Source: Candidatus Gastranaerophilales bacterium (GTDB taxonomy: Bacteria; Cyanobacteriota; Vampirovibrionia; Gastranaerophilales; Gastranaerophilaceae). Taken from it: 64,000 bases of DNA. This document shows positions 48,829-57,672 of the stretch, piece by piece. The position numbers were made by a program, and so were the translations under genes. The stretch spans positions 1 to 64,000 of the forward strand of contig CALVEM010000010.1 of NCBI GenBank assembly GCA_944326605.1, written 5' to 3'. Below the pieces are notes generated by a model. The model was not told where the DNA came from. It searched no databases and was given only the letters and a program-made list of their open reading frames with translations. Position 1 is the first letter of the stretch. Each line of letters starts with the position of its first letter.

Positions 48829-49829
48829 TGCCGGGAATAAGTATTGTAATGCCTGTATATAACAGCGAAAGCTATTTAAAAGATACTCTGGAGAGTTTAA
48901 GGCTGCAAACTTTTCATGATTATGAGCTAATCTGCGTTAATGACGGTTCAACAGACAAATCTTTGGAAATTTTAGAAGATTTTAATAAAAAATATAACAA
49001 TTTAATAAAAATAATTTCAACAGAAAATCAAGGCGCAGGTGCTGCCAGAAATTACGGATTTCAATTTGCTAAAGGAGAAACTACAATATTTCTCGACAGC
49101 GATGATTATTTTTATCCGAATTTTTTAGAAGAATTGTATAATCAGTACAAAAAAACAAATTCCGATATTGTAATTTGTAAATACGATGTAACTTTACCTG
49201 ACGGAAGTTTTTATCTTAAAAATCAGGGGATTAGGTTTGACACAATTTTACAGAAAGAAATATTTAACAAATATGATATCCCTGATTATATTTTCTGTTT
49301 CTGCAACTATTCTCCGTGGAATAAACTTTATAAAACCGAATTTATCAGAGAGTGTAATTTAAAATTTGATAAAATCCCGTACAATAATGATGTATTTTTT
49401 GTGATATCAAGTCTGTTCTTTGCAGATAAAATAACAACAGTAGATAAAATTCTGGTAAATTACAAATTTTTCAATCCTGCTTCTGCAACTTATAAAAGAA
49501 GACAATCAGGGAATTTACATCTTTGCCAAATTTTTGACAGATTAGGAAAAATATTTTTTGAAAATTCTGAAAATGAAATATTCAGAAAAAGTTTCAACAG
49601 TGCATATATGTTTGTTTTTATGTATTCTATAAAATTTTTAGACAACAAAGACAGAATACAGCTTGTGGAAATAGTTAAAAATAGATTTAAACAAATCCCT
49701 GAAAGCAAAGATTTTTGTAAACCTTATCTTTACCGAAATTTATTGCTTATAAAAATTTTCCCTGCACAGGTTTATGTTTTAATATACGAAGTTAAAAGCA
49801 TTATAACAAAAATGCTTAAATGTTTCTGA
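48828..49829 (+). CDS. Family 2 glycosyltransferase
   Basis: 333 aa. ISIVMPVYNSESYLKDTLESL, VNDGSTDKSLEILEDF, NQGAGAARNYGFQFAKGE and FLDSDDYFYPNFLEEL are typical of the GT2 (EpsJ/WcaA-like) family; NDVFFVISSLFFADKI is the acceptor-side helix. It presumably transfers a sugar from a nucleotide donor to a surface polysaccharide. It shares a base with the gene upstream (TAATG) and overlaps the convergent acetyltransferase gene by 14 nt. Confidence 0.92.
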   Translation: MPGISIVMPVYNSESYLKDTLESLRLQTFHDYELICVNDGSTDKSLEILEDFNKKYNNLIKIISTENQGAGAARNYGFQFAKGETTIFLDSDDYFYPNFLEELYNQYKKTNSDIVICKYDVTLPDGSFYLKNQGIRFDTILQKEIFNKYDIPDYIFCFCNYSPWNKLYKTEFIRECNLKFDKIPYNNDVFFVISSLFFADKITTVDKILVNYKFFNPASATYKRRQSGNLHLCQIFDRLGKIFFENSENEIFRKSFNSAYMFVFMYSIKFLDNKDRIQLVEIVKNRFKQIPESKDFCKPYLYRNLLLIKIFPAQVYVLIYEVKSIITKMLKCF

Positions 49830-50370
49830 TAACTTTACACGGGTTTCCGACAGCAAGAACATTTGACGGAATGTCTTTTGTTACAACACTTCCGGCTCCG
49901 ATTACCGTATTGTCGCCGATTGTTACACCCGGCAGCACGACAACATTACCGCCAAACCAGACATTGTTTCCGACTTTTATAGGTTTTGCATATTCAAGGC
50001 CGTTATTCCTTGTTTCTGCATCCATCGGGTGAAGAGGTGTATAAAATGCACAATTCGGTCCGATAAATACATTGTCGCCAAAAATAACCTTTGCCGGATC
50101 AAGAATAATCAAATTATGGTTTGAGTAGAAATTTTCGCCAATTTCAATATTGTAGCCGTAATCACACATAAATGGCTGTTCTATCAGAAAATTTTCTTTG
50201 GTCTTGCCTAAAATTTGTTTAAGAAGCTTTTTCCGTTCATCAGCTTTTACCGGTTGAAGATTATTATACTCATAACATAATGATTTGCACTGAGTTCTTT
50301 CTTCTATCAGGGATTTATCGAAATTTGCGTCATACAGCAAACCTTTAAGCATTTTTTCTTTTTCATTCAT
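49816..50370 (-). CDS. Sugar O-acetyltransferase (Maa/NodL type)
   Basis: 184 aa. An N-terminal helical Mac domain (EKMLKGLLYDANFDKSLIEERTQC) precedes a left-handed beta helix built of hexapeptide repeats (GDNVFIGPNCAFYTPLHPMDAETRNNGLEYAKPIKVGNNVWFGGNVVVLPGVTIGDNTVIGAGSVVTKDI). The His of TPLHPM is the expected catalytic base. It acetylates maltose, galactosides or similar sugars from acetyl-CoA. The start at 50370 is preferred over 50385, although its ribosome-binding site is weak (GTGGAT). Confidence 0.92.
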   Translation of the reverse strand: MNEKEKMLKGLLYDANFDKSLIEERTQCKSLCYEYNNLQPVKADERKKLLKQILGKTKENFLIEQPFMCDYGYNIEIGENFYSNHNLIILDPAKVIFGDNVFIGPNCAFYTPLHPMDAETRNNGLEYAKPIKVGNNVWFGGNVVVLPGVTIGDNTVIGAGSVVTKDIPSNVLAVGNPCKVIRNI

Positions 50371-50431
50371 AATTTTTATCCACATTTTATAATAATGTAA
50401 AGATATCTATCACATAATTATAGTCAAAAAA

Positions 50432-50456
50432 GATTCTGAAACAAGTTCAGAATGAC
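50432..50456. repeat. Dispersed palindrome A between acetyltransferase and SGNH genes
   Basis: GATTCTGAA and TTCAGAATGAC arms around ACAAG. Compensatory T/A changes keep the pairing. Confidence 0.85.
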
Positions 50457-50495
50457 AAGGTTAGATAAAATAATTTATTATTGTCAAATTTATGC

Positions 50496-50501
50496 TATAT
50501 T
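50496..50501 (+). promoter_or_regulatory. -10-like box before the SGNH hydrolase
   Basis: TATATT ends 7 nt before the ATG at 50509, with no Shine-Dalgarno sequence. Confidence 0.4.
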
Positions 50502-50508
50502 TTTAATT

Positions 50509-51105
50509 ATGAAAAAAATACTATGTTTCGGAGACAGCAACACATACGGATTTAACCCGAAAGACGGCTCAAGATATAATATAAATACAAGGTGGGCAGG
50601 CAGGCTAAAAAATGACTGCGAAGTAACGGAGGCCGGCTGCAATAACAGAACTGCATTCTCTGACAACCCTGCCGGAAATAATTTCATAGGGTATAAGATA
50701 CTGCCGGAATATTTAAAACAACACTTTGATTATATAATTGTGCAAATAGGTATCAATGATTTACAAAAAACATATAATGTCAATTTGACGGATTTTGAAA
50801 AAGGAATGAAGGAATTTTTCAATATTATAAAATATTATTCACCGTCTTCAAAAGTCATTATTCTGGCTCCCTGTGTTATAAGAGGAAATATTTTAGACAG
50901 TTATTTTAAATTGTTTTTTGATGAAAACTCAATAGAAAAATCAAAATTAATCTTTCCTGTATATAAAAAAATTGCCGAGCAGAACAATTACAGTCTTATT
51001 AATTTAAATGAAATAACAACAGTTTCAGACATTGACGGACTGCATTATACGCAAGACCAGCATGAAATCATATTTAATACTGTTAAAGAATTAATTAACT
51101 TATAA
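50509..51105 (+). CDS. SGNH/GDSL-family hydrolase
   Basis: 198 aa from MKKILCFGDSNTYGFNP. Block I is FGDSNTYG with the nucleophile serine, block III is VQIGINDLQ, and block V is DGLHYT with the catalytic Asp/His. The Gly in block II is near GCNNRTAF. Such enzymes are esterases or acylhydrolases; the substrate is unknown. The upstream in-frame codon at 50452 lies beyond the palindrome A repeat and lacks a ribosome-binding site, so I start at 50509. Predicted leaderless or nearly so. Confidence 0.88.
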   Translation: MKKILCFGDSNTYGFNPKDGSRYNINTRWAGRLKNDCEVTEAGCNNRTAFSDNPAGNNFIGYKILPEYLKQHFDYIIVQIGINDLQKTYNVNLTDFEKGMKEFFNIIKYYSPSSKVIILAPCVIRGNILDSYFKLFFDENSIEKSKLIFPVYKKIAEQNNYSLINLNEITTVSDIDGLHYTQDQHEIIFNTVKELINL

Positions 51106-51157
51106 AATTAATACATTGTGTAATGTTTCATTTCAAAAAACAATACAAAATTGTGGT

Positions 51158-51544
51158 ATGGATTTAACATGGTATAACACATTAAATAAACCCGCATTCA
51201 ATCCGCCGCCTGAGATTTTTGCTCCTGTATGGGCGGTTATGTATACGCTTATATTTATTTCTTTTGTAATTTTTTTAAATTCAAGAAAAACTGAAAACAA
51301 AACTGCAGGTTTTATCGCATTTATTATTCAAATACTCTTAAATTTCAGCTGGAGCCCTGCGTTTTTTCTCCTGCACAGCCTAGAATTAAGTTTTGTTATA
51401 ATCATTTTACTTTTAATTTCAATTGTTTTAACGATTATATTTTTCTATAAAGTTTCAAAACCCGCCGGGATAATTCTTCTTCCTTATCTTATCTGGACAG
51501 GTTTTGCAGCTTATTTAAATTATTCACTTATGTTGCTGAATTGA
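51158..51544 (+). CDS. tspO: TspO/MBR-family protein lacking the first helix
   Basis: 128 aa. LTWYNTLNKPAFNPPPEIFAPVWAVMYTLIF is the conserved TspO core, NFSWSPAFFLLHSLELSF the second, and WTGFAAYLNYSLMLLN the end. Family members bind porphyrins and have five helices and about 155 residues. Here the first helix (before WYxxLNKP) is absent, and only a short hydrophilic lead is possible upstream. No clear ribosome-binding site precedes the ATG. It abuts the convergent AsmA-like gene exactly. Confidence 0.82.
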   Translation: MDLTWYNTLNKPAFNPPPEIFAPVWAVMYTLIFISFVIFLNSRKTENKTAGFIAFIIQILLNFSWSPAFFLLHSLELSFVIIILLLISIVLTIIFFYKVSKPAGIILLPYLIWTGFAAYLNYSLMLLN

Positions 51545-54343
51545 TTACTTAATTTTTTTCAACGATGAAATAAAGTTGTTATGCTGTACATCGCCGTCGA
51601 CTTTTGTTAAAAATATCTGGCAGTCTTTTTCTTCAGCATCAATAGGCGGCAGCTGTGAAATTTCAGCAGCATAGTAGTTGCTGTCGTTTCTTGCACTCAG
51701 AGGAATTCTGTTTGCAAGACTGTTCAGTGATATGTTTCTTAAAAATCCGGCAAAACCTTTATTATTGTTACTGAACTTTGTATAAATTCTTAATGAAGCA
51801 TCCCCGGATTCAAGTTCATAACGACCTACAATAAAGGAACTTAATTGAGGAGCAGAAGATTTTATCATCATCTTTTCAACATTATTGTCTTTTAACTCAA
51901 GTGTTCCGTTTATGTTATCAAAATTTCCTTCCGGTATATTCACAAGATCTCCAAATGTGGAAGGACTAATCATTGCAAGCGGATTTCTGAACAATGCCGC
52001 AAATTTCAGGATATATTCAACCAGGCCGACTTTTTGAATTGTTCCGTCTTTTACATTAAACTTTATTGAACCGTTCATTTTCAACGAATCATCAGTATTT
52101 AAAGCAATAATTCCGCTCGCTTTACCGGTAATTTCTCTGGGCAAAGCAAGTAATGTTGTTGCAATTATATCGGAATTAACATCTTTTATCCCGAGAACTA
52201 GATTATATTTATGTTTTTTTAAATCACAATTAATCTTGGCAGATGAATGCCCTTCCGCTATCTCAAATCTGTTTGAATACATATTTAAAATACTGTTTTT
52301 ATCTAAGGATAAAGTAGCTTTTACATCGGCGAATTTAATATCTTTATAACCGCCGTTAAGAATATGCAAAACGCAGTCTTCTACGATAAAGTTTCCGATA
52401 TCAAATGTCGGCGTATTGTCGTCATCGTCTTTTGCTTCGCCTGAAGCTTTTACATCAAATTTTGTTTCCGTAACTGCTTTTGAACTCTGATTGTTTGCAG
52501 ACAACAGGAATTTTTCGATATCCACATCATCTACTGTTAAATTGACATTTTTTACAACAACAGGGAATTTAATTTCATTTATAAGACTGCCTGAAAAATC
52601 GTAAGCAGAGCGTCTGTATTTACCTTCTGCAGCAAGTTTCAAAAGCCCGTTTGATGTAGACATTTCACCGTGTTTTAAAAATACTCTCTGGGAAGGTATT
52701 CTAACCTCATCCATTGTTAGATTGCCTTTTAATGCAGGATATTTGGCAGTATTATTATATTCCATAATGCCTGCAATTTTCCCGCCTTTAAAAAGTTTTT
52801 GCCCGATTAAGACATTCAAAAATTCACTGGGCAGAGGATTTGGGATTTCAAAACCGAGATTTTTTACGTCGGGTATCGGCTTTCCGCAATCTATATTTCC
52901 AAAAACTCTGACAACAGGTTTAGCATTTTTCTTTTGTTCAATTGAAAAACTGTCAGGTACAATATAATAATCAACAGATTTAATACTCAAAAGATTATCT
53001 TCAAAATGAATATCACCTTTCAGCCCTCTTATGAACTTATTAGGCGTTAGAGAAGCTCCATCAATCAGAATATCCTGACCTGATTTCAAACCGAACAGCC
53101 AGACTAAATCAATTTTGTTGTTAATTGATTTTATGTCAACTCTGGTTTTTGTTGTACCGCCGGTGAGTTCAACAGGGATGCCAACCATTTTGGAAAAATA
53201 ATTCTTTGCAAAATCGTTTGTAACAACAGCTCTTGCCACAACATTTGTGTCAATTGATTTCAGGTAATCTTTAACAGTACCTTCCATCTCAATTTTATTT
53301 ACTTTTTTGTTATTATAATAACCGTCAAAATCCTTAAGAGTAATATCATTTTTTGTCATAAGGATTTTACCCTTATCAAGCATAACCGGAATATTGCTTA
53401 TAGGAACAATTTTGCAGGAAATCTTATTCAAATTTACAATACCGTTTACATCATTTTTTGTAAGTTTAATTTTAAAATTAAAACTTCCTTTTAAGTCCTT
53501 AAAAAATGCAAGCGGCTGATCAAGATTATTTTCAACAATGCCCGAATCAATCAATGCCAGAACATCCGCTATATCAATTTTATCAGTAAATATTTCAAGC
53601 CAATAACCAATTTTACGGCTGGCTTCGGCATTAAAAAATATTTTTGATTTATTCATAGTCAGATAGCAGTTTTTGATAAACAGTGTTTTATTCTGCGTAT
53701 AAACAGCGTTTCTGTCGGCAATATTGAAGTGGGTATTTTGACCGTCCTTTGTAATATCTGCTGTTATATTAAAATGAAGATATTTAACATCCTTTTGATT
53801 ATTATCAAGCTCCAGGTCATCAGCTTTAAGAGATATGTAGGTTTTAGGCTCTACTTTGTATAAAAACAGAGATTTTTTTACATATAAAAGAGAATCAAAA
53901 AGATCAATATTCCACTCACTTTTTTGCGGTTCTTTTTTTTCTGATTGCGGGAATGCAAGTTTTGTTAAATTGTTTATATCCGCAAAAATATAATCCGCGC
54001 CGAGCTTTCTGATGATTATGTTTTTGCTGAAAATTTCTTGGAAAGAAACTGTTGTATCAAAATTTTCAACGGCAAGAAGCTGCTCTTTTTTGTTGAACAG
54101 CGAAAGTTCATCAACTTTAAAAGATATAACCGGTGACAACTCCGTTTTTAAAACAGGATTTTTAATATTTAATTGCAAACCTGCAATGTCATATAAAGTC
54201 TTTTCAACAAGATTTATCACATGTTTATTTGAAACAGCTGCCGGAAGAACTTTTAAATAAATTCCGAACATTGCGCCAACCAAAACTACAACTGCCGATA
54301 CAGATATTAAAGTAATTTTTAACCTTTTTGACATATTAATCAT
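51545..54343 (-). CDS. AsmA-like envelope protein
   Basis: 932 aa. A signal anchor (LKITLISVSAVVVLVGAMFGIYLKVLP) is followed by a very long beta-rich repetitive region of the AsmA/TamB/YhdP type (bridge-like lipid transfer proteins), with LQLNIKNPVLKTELSPVISFKVDELSLF near the start and ITGKASGIIALNTDDSLKMNGSIKFNVKDGTI near the end. Such proteins span the periplasm and move phospholipids or help outer-membrane assembly, consistent with a diderm envelope. The start at 54343 has GGAGAGG 6 nt upstream. Confidence 0.82.
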   Translation of the reverse strand: MINMSKRLKITLISVSAVVVLVGAMFGIYLKVLPAAVSNKHVINLVEKTLYDIAGLQLNIKNPVLKTELSPVISFKVDELSLFNKKEQLLAVENFDTTVSFQEIFSKNIIIRKLGADYIFADINNLTKLAFPQSEKKEPQKSEWNIDLFDSLLYVKKSLFLYKVEPKTYISLKADDLELDNNQKDVKYLHFNITADITKDGQNTHFNIADRNAVYTQNKTLFIKNCYLTMNKSKIFFNAEASRKIGYWLEIFTDKIDIADVLALIDSGIVENNLDQPLAFFKDLKGSFNFKIKLTKNDVNGIVNLNKISCKIVPISNIPVMLDKGKILMTKNDITLKDFDGYYNNKKVNKIEMEGTVKDYLKSIDTNVVARAVVTNDFAKNYFSKMVGIPVELTGGTTKTRVDIKSINNKIDLVWLFGLKSGQDILIDGASLTPNKFIRGLKGDIHFEDNLLSIKSVDYYIVPDSFSIEQKKNAKPVVRVFGNIDCGKPIPDVKNLGFEIPNPLPSEFLNVLIGQKLFKGGKIAGIMEYNNTAKYPALKGNLTMDEVRIPSQRVFLKHGEMSTSNGLLKLAAEGKYRRSAYDFSGSLINEIKFPVVVKNVNLTVDDVDIEKFLLSANNQSSKAVTETKFDVKASGEAKDDDDNTPTFDIGNFIVEDCVLHILNGGYKDIKFADVKATLSLDKNSILNMYSNRFEIAEGHSSAKINCDLKKHKYNLVLGIKDVNSDIIATTLLALPREITGKASGIIALNTDDSLKMNGSIKFNVKDGTIQKVGLVEYILKFAALFRNPLAMISPSTFGDLVNIPEGNFDNINGTLELKDNNVEKMMIKSSAPQLSSFIVGRYELESGDASLRIYTKFSNNNKGFAGFLRNISLNSLANRIPLSARNDSNYYAAEISQLPPIDAEEKDCQIFLTKVDGDVQHNNFISSLKKIK

Positions 54344-54390
54344 CTTTTCCCTCTCCAAAAAAATTATAACACAAATTATGAATTTTATGT

Positions 54391-54396
54391 TATTAT
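54391..54396 (+). promoter_or_regulatory. -10 box of predicted leaderless transcript
   Basis: TATTAT ends 6 nt before the ATG at 54403. Confidence 0.5.
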
Positions 54397-54402
54397 ACAG
54401 GT

Positions 54403-55314
54403 ATGAAGAAATTTGTTACATTATTCGGGATAGTCTTATTATTAGGCAGTTGTGCAGTGGCGGAGGAAAGTGCCGTTCAGCCTTTAGAGGGCTCTGTTGT
54501 AAAAACAAAACTTACTGTTTTTTCTGATGAAGACAATAATTTTGGGCTGAAAGATGTTCAAGGAAATGTTATAGTTGAACCCGAATATAAAAAAATGATT
54601 AAACTCGGGGACGCTTGGATTGTTCAAAAAAAATCAAAATACGGTCTTATGGACAGTACAGGGAAATACCTTATAGAGCCGAAATACAGACATGTTGACA
54701 GAATTTTAGGCAAATACGTAAAACTCGGCAATGATAATGATTTCGGGATATATAATGATAAAGGCGAAACTGTTATTCCGCCTGAATACACATCAGTTGA
54801 CATCCTTTTCGGCGGAATGTTTTTGACCAAAAAAAATTATAAATACGGTGTTTGTGACAAAAACGGACGTGTAATTCTTGAAAACAAATTTGATGATATT
54901 TACATGCCAAAACCAAATGTTATGCGAATACAGTATAACGGGCAATGGTATGAAATTGAACAGGTTGCAGGCGGAGAATTTGTTCCGCCTGAGGATATTC
55001 AAAATATTAAAGATAACGGAGCTTTCAAAGTAACTGCGTTTGTAAAAGATCCTGTTGCTGCATCGGGTTATTCAGCTGTTACATTCACGGATTATTTTCT
55101 GAAAGTATTTTCATCAATTTCGCCTGCACATGAGCAGACAATTGACGATTTAATGTTGTCGCAGGGTGCTGATACTGTTAATATATTTATTAAATTTACA
55201 TGGCTTCCCAAATATCCTTTTACATTTGCCAAGAATTACTACCATAATTTGAGAACGCCGAATAACGGACCTCTTGCGGATGTTAAAACAGAACTTATTC
55301 AAAAAATGCAATAA
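54403..55314 (+). CDS. WG-repeat lipoprotein
   Basis: 303 aa. The signal peptide has a lipobox (VLLLGSC), so it is probably lipidated at Cys-17. Four WG-like beta repeats follow (NFGLKDVQGNVIVEPEYKKM, KYGLMDSTGKYLIEPKYRHV, DFGIYNDKGETVIPPEYTSV, KYGVCDKNGRVILENKFDDI). The C-terminal 120 residues are unassigned. Function unknown; WG repeats mediate binding. Predicted leaderless. The stop abuts the convergent ArsR gene. Confidence 0.85.
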   Translation: MKKFVTLFGIVLLLGSCAVAEESAVQPLEGSVVKTKLTVFSDEDNNFGLKDVQGNVIVEPEYKKMIKLGDAWIVQKKSKYGLMDSTGKYLIEPKYRHVDRILGKYVKLGNDNDFGIYNDKGETVIPPEYTSVDILFGGMFLTKKNYKYGVCDKNGRVILENKFDDIYMPKPNVMRIQYNGQWYEIEQVAGGEFVPPEDIQNIKDNGAFKVTAFVKDPVAASGYSAVTFTDYFLKVFSSISPAHEQTIDDLMLSQGADTVNIFIKFTWLPKYPFTFAKNYYHNLRTPNNGPLADVKTELIQKMQ

Positions 55315-55665
55315 TTATTCAACAGCATGCTCCAGTGCTTTTTCAAGAATAATTTTTACATGGTGATCATCCAGTGAATAAAATACATTTTTGCCGCGCT
55401 TTGTGGATTTTACAAGTTTTGCAATTCTCAGAATTTTTAACTGGTGAGAAACTGCAGATTTTGTCATGTCAAGAAGCACTGCAAGGTCATTCACACACAT
55501 TTCAGCTTCTTCCAATGCCCACAACAAGCGTATTCTTGTATTATCACCCATAACTTTAAAAAAGTCTGACAATTCATAAAGCACCTTCATCTCTGGCATA
55601 TCGGGCTTTATTTTATCAACAAGTTCAGGGTTTATTGCCTCGCAATCCGCTCTTTTAATTTCCAT
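55315..55665 (-). CDS. ArsR/SmtB-family metal-sensing repressor
   Basis: 116 aa from MEIKRADCEAINPELVD; the longer reading at 55752 would begin upstream of its own promoter. The winged helix is LSDFFKVMGDNTRIRLLWALEEAEMCVNDLAVLLDMTKSAVSHQLKILR. Candidate metal ligands are the alpha-5 set DDHH-N10-H-N2-E near the C-terminus (zinc type) and Cys in EMCVND. Derepression by zinc, cadmium or cobalt is likely. It is divergent from a P-type ATPase, with an operator in the shared region. TATAAT lies 6 nt before the ATG, so it is predicted leaderless. Confidence 0.93.
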   Translation of the reverse strand: MEIKRADCEAINPELVDKIKPDMPEMKVLYELSDFFKVMGDNTRIRLLWALEEAEMCVNDLAVLLDMTKSAVSHQLKILRIAKLVKSTKRGKNVFYSLDDHHVKIILEKALEHAVE

Positions 55666-55671
55666 AATTCT

Positions 55672-55701
55672 ATTATAGTTTAATAATTGTTCAATTGTCA
55701 A
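55672..55701 (-). promoter_or_regulatory. Promoter of the ArsR gene with operator-like spacer
   Basis: TTGACA (55696-55701), 18-nt spacer with ATTGAACAATTATTAAAC, then TATAAT (55672-55677), 6 nt from the ATG. The spacer resembles a degenerate copy of the operator in the opposing promoter. Confidence 0.8.
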
Positions 55702-55729
55702 ATTTTTGTAACAAAACAGGATTTTACAC

Positions 55730-55759
55730 TTGACAATTGAATAGTTATTCAATTATAAT
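55730..55759 (+). promoter_or_regulatory. P-type ATPase promoter overlapping a SmtB-type operator
   Basis: TTGACA, an 18-nt spacer that is wholly the near-perfect palindrome ATTGAATA-GT-TATTCAAT, then TATAAT. This matches the TGAAYA-N2-TRTTCA pattern of ArsR/SmtB sites, placed to block polymerase. Confidence 0.88.
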
Positions 55760-55806
55760 ACTAATATAACAGTTGAATATTCTTTCAATTATTTAGGAAA
55801 TAAATT

Positions 55807-57672
55807 ATGTGCGAACATCATCACCATCATAATGAAAAAACAGACAAACAGAAATTAATCAGAATTTTGATTTCTACAGTAATTCTTATTCCGGCATTTT
55901 TATGTCAAACATATTCAGGATTGAGAATTATATTATTTTTCGTGTCATACCTGATTGCCGGTTGGGATGTTATAATAACCGCTTTGAAAAACATTTTGAA
56001 AGGTGAAATATTTGATGAAAACTTTCTGATGACGCTGGCAACAATCGGGGCTCTCGCAATTGGCGAGTATCCGGAAGCAGTTATGGTAATGCTTTTATAT
56101 CAAATAGGAGAATTTTTTCAGAATAAAGCCGTTGAAAAGTCAAGAAAATCAATAATAGAACTTATGGACATAAGACCGGATTATGCTAATGTGGAAGAAA
56201 ACGGAAAACTTGTACACAAATCTCCTGAAGATATTGAAATAGGAACAATAATTACTGTTAAAACAGGTGAAAAAATTCCTCTTGACGGTGAAGTGGTAGA
56301 AGGCTGTGCGGCTGTTGACACATCCGCGTTAACGGGAGAATCTGTCCCGCGAAATTTAAATGTTGGTGATAAAGCTTTAAGCGGCTGTATTAATATAAAC
56401 GGACTTTTAAAAATTCGCACGGAAAAGGCTTTTAGAGAATCAACTGTATCCAAAATTCTTGAACTTGTTGAACATGCAAGCTCTAAAAAGGCAAAAGCGG
56501 AAAAATTTATAACAAAATTTGCCAGATATTATACTCCTGCAGTTGTTGCCGGTGCGGCACTTCTTGCTATTTTGCCGCCGCTTTTAATAGAAGGGGCGCA
56601 ATTTATGGTGTGGTTTCAAAGAGCTCTTACATTTCTTGTTATCTCTTGCCCGTGTGCACTTGTAATATCAATTCCTCTCGGATTTTTCAGCGGGATCGGC
56701 AGAGCCTCCGGAGACGGAATTTTAATCAAAGGGAGCAATTATATAGAAGCTCTTGCGAATACAAAAACTATAGCCTTTGATAAAACAGGAACATTAACTA
56801 AGGGAACCTTTAAAGTTGTTGAAATACATCCTTACGAAATCAGTGAAGATGAACTTCTTAAATATACGGCATCTGTGGAAAGCTGCTCAAATCACCCGAT
56901 TGCTTTATCAATAAAAGAAGCGTACGGTAAAGAAATTGATTCAAATAGTATAAAAGATGTTAAGGAGATAGCAGGACAAGGTTTAAAAGCAATCGTTAAC
57001 GGAGATGAAATTCTTGCCGGCAACAAAAAATTGATGAAATCAAATAATATAAAAATTCCCCAAATTGATATCTTTGGTACTGTTATATATGTTGCAAAAG
57101 ACAAAAAATTTATCGGCTATATGATTATTTCTGACGAAATTAAAGATGACGCAGTTCAAGCGATTGCTCAATTAAACAAGATGGGGATTAAATCTGTTAT
57201 GCTAACAGGAGATAATAAAAATACTGCTGAAAAAATAGCCGGCAAACTCGGTATGAGTGATTTTTTTGCGGAACTTTTTCCTGAACGGAAAGTTGAAAAG
57301 CTTGAAGAACTAATAAAAAACAAACCTCTAAAAACAAGTGTTATGTTTGCAGGTGACGGTATTAATGATGCTCCTGTATTAACAAGAGCGGATATAGGTG
57401 TTGCAATGGGCGGTTTAGGTTCAGATGCCGCAATTGAAGCTGCAGATGTTGTTATTATGGATGATAAGCCTTCTAAAATTTCAGAAGCAATACTCATTGC
57501 CAGAAAGACAATGAGTATTGTAAAACAAAATATTGTTTTTGCCCTGGGAGTTAAAGCTCTATTTTTAGTTCTTGGTGCATTAGGATTTGTCACAATGTGG
57601 GGCGCAGTATTTGCCGATACCGGCGTAGCACTGCTGGCTGTTCTAAACTCCCTCAGAGCATTAAAAGTCTAA
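55807..57672 (+). CDS. Heavy-metal P1B-type ATPase (Zn/Cd/Co/Pb exporter)
   Basis: 621 aa. The His-rich start MCEHHHHHNEK replaces the usual Cys-type metal-binding domain. LTGESVPRN, the metal-site helix CPC (VISCPCALVIS), the phosphorylation motif AFDKTGTLTKG, HP in SCSNHPIALS, and MLTGDNKNTAEK with GDGINDAPVL are all present. The CPC motif with the divergent ArsR/SmtB regulator points to zinc/cadmium export. AGGA lies 9 nt before the ATG. Its 3' end overlaps the next convergent gene by 4 nt. Confidence 0.96.
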   Translation: MCEHHHHHNEKTDKQKLIRILISTVILIPAFLCQTYSGLRIILFFVSYLIAGWDVIITALKNILKGEIFDENFLMTLATIGALAIGEYPEAVMVMLLYQIGEFFQNKAVEKSRKSIIELMDIRPDYANVEENGKLVHKSPEDIEIGTIITVKTGEKIPLDGEVVEGCAAVDTSALTGESVPRNLNVGDKALSGCININGLLKIRTEKAFRESTVSKILELVEHASSKKAKAEKFITKFARYYTPAVVAGAALLAILPPLLIEGAQFMVWFQRALTFLVISCPCALVISIPLGFFSGIGRASGDGILIKGSNYIEALANTKTIAFDKTGTLTKGTFKVVEIHPYEISEDELLKYTASVESCSNHPIALSIKEAYGKEIDSNSIKDVKEIAGQGLKAIVNGDEILAGNKKLMKSNNIKIPQIDIFGTVIYVAKDKKFIGYMIISDEIKDDAVQAIAQLNKMGIKSVMLTGDNKNTAEKIAGKLGMSDFFAELFPERKVEKLEELIKNKPLKTSVMFAGDGINDAPVLTRADIGVAMGGLGSDAAIEAADVVIMDDKPSKISEAILIARKTMSIVKQNIVFALGVKALFLVLGALGFVTMWGAVFADTGVALLAVLNSLRALKV

